Assembly (NCBI GenBank): GCA_947175375.1 | Contig: CAMWMT010000105.1 | Span: 1 to 7,890, forward strand | Reading direction: 5' to 3' | From: an uncultured Clostridiaceae bacterium | GTDB taxonomy: Bacteria; Bacillota; Clostridia; Lachnospirales; Lachnospiraceae | Length of the DNA stretch: 7,890 bases | In this document: positions 5,326 to 7,890 of the stretch, one piece after another | Layout: every line of letters starts with the position of its first letter | Position numbering within the stretch: the stretch's first letter is position 1 | Program-made: the position numbers and the translations under genes | Notes under the pieces: model-generated | What the model was told of the DNA's origin: nothing | Database searches by the model: none | Seen by the model: only the letters and a program-made list of their open reading frames with translations

Positions 5326-6620
5326 GCAGACATCCGGAACTTTTAATCCCGGCGAGCAGTCTGGAAGTGTTAAAGACGGCAGTTATATTTGGTGCAGATG
5401 CTGTCTATATCGGCGGAGAGGCATACGGCCTCCGCGCCAAAGCGAAGAATTTTTCCATGGAGGAGATGGCAGAAGGAATCCGGTTTGCTCATGCTCATGG
5501 AGTGAAAGTCTATGTGACTGCCAATATCCTGGCACATAACAGGGACCTTGCCGGTGCGAAAGCATATTTTGAAGAACTGCGAGAGATCGGACCGGATGCA
5601 TTGATCATTGCGGATCCGGGGATGTTCCTGATTGCCAGAGAAGTGTGCCCTAAGATCGACGTTCATATCTCGACCCAAGCCAATAACGTGAATTATCGGA
5701 CCTTTCAGTTCTGGCACGAACAGGGTGCTCGAAGGGTGGTGACGGGCAGGGAACTTTCTCTGGAGGAGATCCGGGAGATCCGGGAGCACATTCCGGACAG
5801 TCTGGAAATCGAGACGTTCGTACATGGTGCCATGTGTATCTCCTATTCGGGGCGGTGCCTGCTGAGTAATTATTTCACAGGAAGAGACGCGAACCAGGGG
5901 GCATGTACCCATCCCTGCCGCTGGAAATATGCGGTTGTGGAAGAGACACGTCCTGGAGAATATATGCCGGTTTATGAAAATGAGCGGGGGACCTATATTT
6001 TTAATTCCAGAGACCTCTGTATGATCGAGCATATTCCGGATTTGATCCGTGCGGGTGTGGACAGCCTAAAGGTCGAGGGCAGGATGAAGACTGCGCTCTA
6101 TGTGGCGACGGTGGCGCGCACATATTGCAAGGCGCTGGATGATTACCGGAAAGACCCGGCTCTGTATGAAGAGCATATTCCCTGGTATCTGGAACAGATC
6201 TCGGCATGTACCTATCGCAGGTTTACCACCGGATTTTTCTATGGAAAGCCGGATGAAAATGCGCAGGTCTATGACAGCAATACCTATGTAAAAGAATATA
6301 CCTACCTGGGTATGATCGAGAAGACGGATGGAAAACAGTGCTGTCTGATCGAGCAGCGGAACAAATTTTCCGTCGGTGAGACGATCGAGATTATGAAACC
6401 AGATGGCAGGAATATCGAAGCAGTTGTAGAAGGGATCTGGGGCAGGTCAAAGGAACTTAAGAAAGATGTATCTCAGCCGGAGGGACTGCCGACTATAGAG
6501 GATGGAGGTCCTTCCATGTGGGAGCCACAGAAGAGCGCGCCTCACTCCCGTCAGGCTCTGTGGGTGAAACTTGATAAAATAGCCGATCCGATGGACATAC
6601 TAAGACGGCGTGAGACATAG
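5322..6620 (+). CDS. trhP: U32 family (peptidase-like) protein, TrhP/YrrO-like tRNA hydroxylation protein
   Basis: 432 residues, close to the length of B. subtilis YrrO and E. coli YegQ. It starts with PELLIPASSLEVLKTAVIFGADAVYIGG, which fits the first strand-helix units of a TIM-like barrel. The U32 signature is at 165-181 (TFVHGAMCISYSGRCLL), followed by NQGACTHPCRW. C172, C179, C195 and C199 are candidate iron-sulfur ligands. NSRDLCMIEHIP and SLKVEGRMKT are further conserved blocks, and the last ~100 residues form the small beta-rich C-terminal domain. Although named peptidases, TrhP proteins are required for prephenate-dependent formation of 5-hydroxyuridine at tRNA position 34. The gene directly overlaps the trmR-like gene, whose product would then O-methylate that base. 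B. subtilis has two such genes (yrrN, yrrO) in tandem; only one is here. The start is set by GGAGG at 5313-5317. Confidence 0.86.
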   Translation: MSRHPELLIPASSLEVLKTAVIFGADAVYIGGEAYGLRAKAKNFSMEEMAEGIRFAHAHGVKVYVTANILAHNRDLAGAKAYFEELREIGPDALIIADPGMFLIAREVCPKIDVHISTQANNVNYRTFQFWHEQGARRVVTGRELSLEEIREIREHIPDSLEIETFVHGAMCISYSGRCLLSNYFTGRDANQGACTHPCRWKYAVVEETRPGEYMPVYENERGTYIFNSRDLCMIEHIPDLIRAGVDSLKVEGRMKTALYVATVARTYCKALDDYRKDPALYEEHIPWYLEQISACTYRRFTTGFFYGKPDENAQVYDSNTYVKEYTYLGMIEKTDGKQCCLIEQRNKFSVGETIEIMKPDGRNIEAVVEGIWGRSKELKKDVSQPEGLPTIEDGGPSMWEPQKSAPHSRQALWVKLDKIADPMDILRRRET

Positions 6621-6649
6621 AATATTAAAATAAGATAAAATGGAAAGGC

Positions 6650-6676
6650 ACTTTCGTGGGATTTTTACATAAGATG
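6650..6676 (+). promoter_or_regulatory. Candidate sigma-K (or sigma-E) type promoter upstream of sigK
   Basis: CACT around AC 6650-6651, then 16 bases, then CATAAGATG at 6668-6676. This resembles the sigma-K pattern of a -35 AC and a -10 CATAnnnTA, with one mismatch (final G for A). Sigma-E promoters share the CATA start of the -10, but no sigma-E-type -35 (AATATT-like) lies at the right distance. The element is short and could occur by chance in AT-rich sequence. If real, sigK would be self-activated with a very short leader before GAGGTG at 6692. Confidence 0.28.
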
Positions 6677-6691
6677 TATTAAATATCCACT

Positions 6692-6697
6692 GAGGTG
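6692..6697 (+). promoter_or_regulatory. Ribosome binding site for the TTG-started sigK
   Basis: GAGGTG lies 7 bases before TTG 6705 with a T-run between. There is no ATG or GTG in frame upstream before the in-frame TAA at 6636, so this site decides the start and shows there is no room for a long pro-sequence. Confidence 0.6.
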
Positions 6698-6704
6698 TCT
6701 TTTT

Positions 6705-7328
6705 TTGAAGGCTTTTCCGAAACCTCTTACGGCGGAAGAAGAGAAAGATTATTTGGTGAGGTATAAGGGAGGGGACGAAGAGGCACGTCAGATTCTGATC
6801 GAATATAATCTGCGCCTTGTAGCCCACATTGTGAAAAAGTACCAGTCATCCGAGGACGATATGGAGGAACTGATCTCTATAGGGACCATCGGACTGATTA
6901 AGGCAGTAGACACCTTTGACCACGAAAAGGCAAGCAAACTGGCAACATACGCGGCAAGATGTGTGGAAAACGAGATCCTTATGTATATGAGGGTGAAGAA
7001 AAAGCTGCAGAGGGAATCTTCCTACTATGAGCCCATCGGTACAGACAAGGAAGGGAATGAAATCCAGCTTCTGGATATCATGGAGAGCAAGGAACCCACA
7101 GCATTGGAGCAGATCGGACTGAAGGATGATACGAAGAAGGTCTATGGACTTCTGGAACAGGTTCTCACAGAGAGAGAACGGCAGGTCGTCATTATGCGTT
7201 ACGGACTGTACCATGGAAGAGAATATACACAGCGGGAGATCGCGCAGAAGCTTGGAATCTCCCGTTCCTACATCAGCCGCATTGAGAAAAACGCAATCAA
7301 TCGGCTGAAAGAGTACTTCCGGGATTGA
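6705..7328 (+). CDS. sigK: RNA polymerase sporulation sigma factor SigK (no pro-sequence)
   Basis: 207 residues from TTG 6705. Region 2 runs from about 30 to 100 (LIEYNLRLVAHIVKKY, then ELISIGTIGLIKAVDTF and LATYAARCVENEILMYMR). EPIGTDKEGNEIQLLDI at 109-125 is characteristic of SigK rather than SigE. Region 4 has TERERQVVIMRYGL and the helix-turn-helix TQREIAQKLGISRSYISRIEK at about 175-195, which contacts the -35. Sigma-K directs late mother-cell genes in sporulation (coat, cortex, mother-cell lysis). B. subtilis makes an inactive precursor with a ~20-residue pro-sequence removed by SpoIVFB; here the chain begins directly at MKAFPKPLTAEEEKDY, equivalent to the mature form, as in Clostridioides difficile. 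The gene is intact, with no skin-type insertion. A candidate self-recognised promoter lies upstream. Presence of sigK does not prove that the organism sporulates. Confidence 0.9.
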   Translation: MKAFPKPLTAEEEKDYLVRYKGGDEEARQILIEYNLRLVAHIVKKYQSSEDDMEELISIGTIGLIKAVDTFDHEKASKLATYAARCVENEILMYMRVKKKLQRESSYYEPIGTDKEGNEIQLLDIMESKEPTALEQIGLKDDTKKVYGLLEQVLTERERQVVIMRYGLYHGREYTQREIAQKLGISRSYISRIEKNAINRLKEYFRD

Positions 7329-7338
7329 TTTCCCGGAA
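7317..7338 (+). repeat. Perfect 8-bp inverted repeat across the sigK stop and the -35 box of the next promoter
   Basis: TTCCGGGA (7317-7324) and TCCCGGAA (7331-7338) are perfect reverse complements separated by the six bases TTGATT. The left arm encodes the last sigK residues and the spacer contains the TGA stop. In RNA it would form an 8-bp hairpin with 5 G-C pairs, but no U-run follows, so a standard intrinsic terminator is unlikely. In DNA it could be an operator, because the six-base centre is exactly the -35 box of the promoter described next. Confidence 0.6.
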
Positions 7339-7353
7339 TCTGTATGCTATACT
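7325..7353 (+). promoter_or_regulatory. Sigma-A promoter with extended -10 for the YifB/ComM gene
   Basis: TTGATT (7325-7330), exactly 17 bases, then TATACT (7348-7353) preceded by TGC (7345-7347), i.e. an extended -10. The -10 matches at 5 of 6 positions and the -35 at 4 of 6. It points at the YifB gene, whose ATG is about 60 bases beyond the predicted start site. It is the best promoter-like sequence in the window and suggests that yifB is transcribed separately from sigK. Confidence 0.6.
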
Positions 7354-7422
7354 CATATAGCGTCTGATATCTGGAATGCGTATCGCAGAGTTTTTCCAAA
7401 TACAATTCCATAGAAAGAGATT

Positions 7423-7890
7423 ATGTTCAGTTCAATTTTATCAGCGGCAGTCATCGGCATTGAAGCATATCCGATACAGGTGGAAGCGGATATCTGCGAT
7501 GGACTGCCTCAGTTCTGTATGGTGGGAGATCTGTCTCCGGAGGTGAGGGAAGCGGCGGACCGGGTCCGCACGGCCCTCCGCAATACACAGATCTCATTTC
7601 CACCAAAGAAGATCACGATGAATCTGTCACCGGCTCATATCCGTAAAGAAGGGACCGGATTCGATCTTCCGGTGGCGGCGGCTCTTCTGACGGCACTTGG
7701 AATCATACCAGAGGAGTATGTAAGAGGAGTGCTGATCATGGGAGAGGTGGGCCTGAATGGAAAGGTCCGGCCGGTGAGTGGAGTGTTGCAGAGTGTCATA
7801 TTGGCAAGAGAGCTTGGCTGCCGTCTGTGCCTGGTACCCGCAGAAAACGCAGGAGAGGGAGCTGCGATCCATGGAGTCCTGGTTGTCGGG
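7423..7890 (+). CDS. YifB/ComM family Mg-chelatase-like AAA+ ATPase, N-terminal part (3' end outside window)
   Basis: 156 residues are present and the frame is open to the end of the window, so the gene is cut off. The sequence MFSSILSAAVIGIEAYPIQVEADICDG, then LPQFCMVGDLSPEVREAADR, SFPPKKITMNLSPAHIRKEG and GFDLPVAAALL is the typical N-terminal ChlI-type (Lon protease-like fold) subdomain of YifB/ComM proteins. The later part reads GEVGLNGKVRPVSGVLQSV and LVPAENAGEGAAI. The AAA+ Walker motifs lie beyond the window. ComM is a hexameric helicase that promotes branch migration during natural transformation; the role in Clostridia is less clear. The start ATG has only a weak ribosome binding site (AAAGAGA, 4 bases upstream), but the family N-terminus fits it. 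It has its own promoter at 7325-7353. Confidence 0.92.
   Translation, partial: MFSSILSAAVIGIEAYPIQVEADICDGLPQFCMVGDLSPEVREAADRVRTALRNTQISFPPKKITMNLSPAHIRKEGTGFDLPVAAALLTALGIIPEEYVRGVLIMGEVGLNGKVRPVSGVLQSVILARELGCRLCLVPAENAGEGAAIHGVLVVG

Noticed and set aside
5370..6032. Long open frame on the - strand (220 codons) inside the U32-family gene
   Set aside because: Antisense to a strongly supported gene, low-complexity-like composition, no family resemblance and no ribosome binding site of note.
6643..6655. GAAAG / CTTTC hairpin between trhP and sigK as a terminator
   Set aside because: Only a 5-bp A/T-rich stem with a 3-base loop, and the T-run comes six bases after the stem; too weak to call.

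Overview
This window looks like a stretch of core chromosome from a low-to-mid GC, spore-former-type Firmicute, most probably Lachnospiraceae (Clostridia). The evidence is the gene content (MtaB, IreB, RuvX, a DUF1292 protein, RNase J, YlbF, a sporulation-type sigma-K), strong AGGAGG-like ribosome binding sites, two TTG starts, and recognisable protein families throughout. The genus cannot be named from the sequence. All twelve recognised genes lie on the + strand and are tightly packed. There are no tRNA or rRNA genes, insertion sequences, CRISPR arrays or prophage genes, and no gene-free stretch longer than about 100 bases.

Layout. (1) Bases 1-664 are the 3' part of mtaB, a tRNA A37 methylthiotransferase. 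(2) After a 68-base gap with a weak promoter candidate come ireB (yrzL), ruvX (yrrK) and a DUF1292 gene (yrzB), 6-8 bases apart. (3) Next is a Fur-family repressor, RNase J (TTG start, excellent ribosome binding site) and a short YlbF-family protein. (4) A membrane-anchored protein follows that has only the N-terminal half of an MltG transglycosylase. It overlaps by ATGA a YrrM/TrmR-type O-methyltransferase gene, which in turn overlaps by ATGA a U32-family (TrhP-like) gene. (5) After an 84-base gap comes a sigma-K gene with a TTG start and no pro-sequence. (6) A good sigma-A promoter, with its -35 box between the arms of a perfect 8-bp inverted repeat, then precedes the start of a YifB/ComM-type Mg-chelatase-family gene that runs off the window.

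How it fits together. As I recall it, Bacillus subtilis has the order yrzL-yrrK-yrzB-yrrL(mltG)-yrrM-yrrN-yrrO. The window has the same backbone, with a fur-rnj-ylbF block between yrzB and the mltG-like gene. Several products concern RNA: mtaB (ms2t6A37), trmR plus trhP (5-hydroxy- then 5-methoxyuridine at the wobble base), RNase J (5'-end decay) and YlbF (an RNA-decay accessory protein in Bacillus).

I see no clear undescribed system. The best leads are the catalytic-domain-less MltG-like protein, the fur-rnj-ylbF block, the inverted repeat on the yifB promoter and a possible sigma-K autoregulatory promoter.
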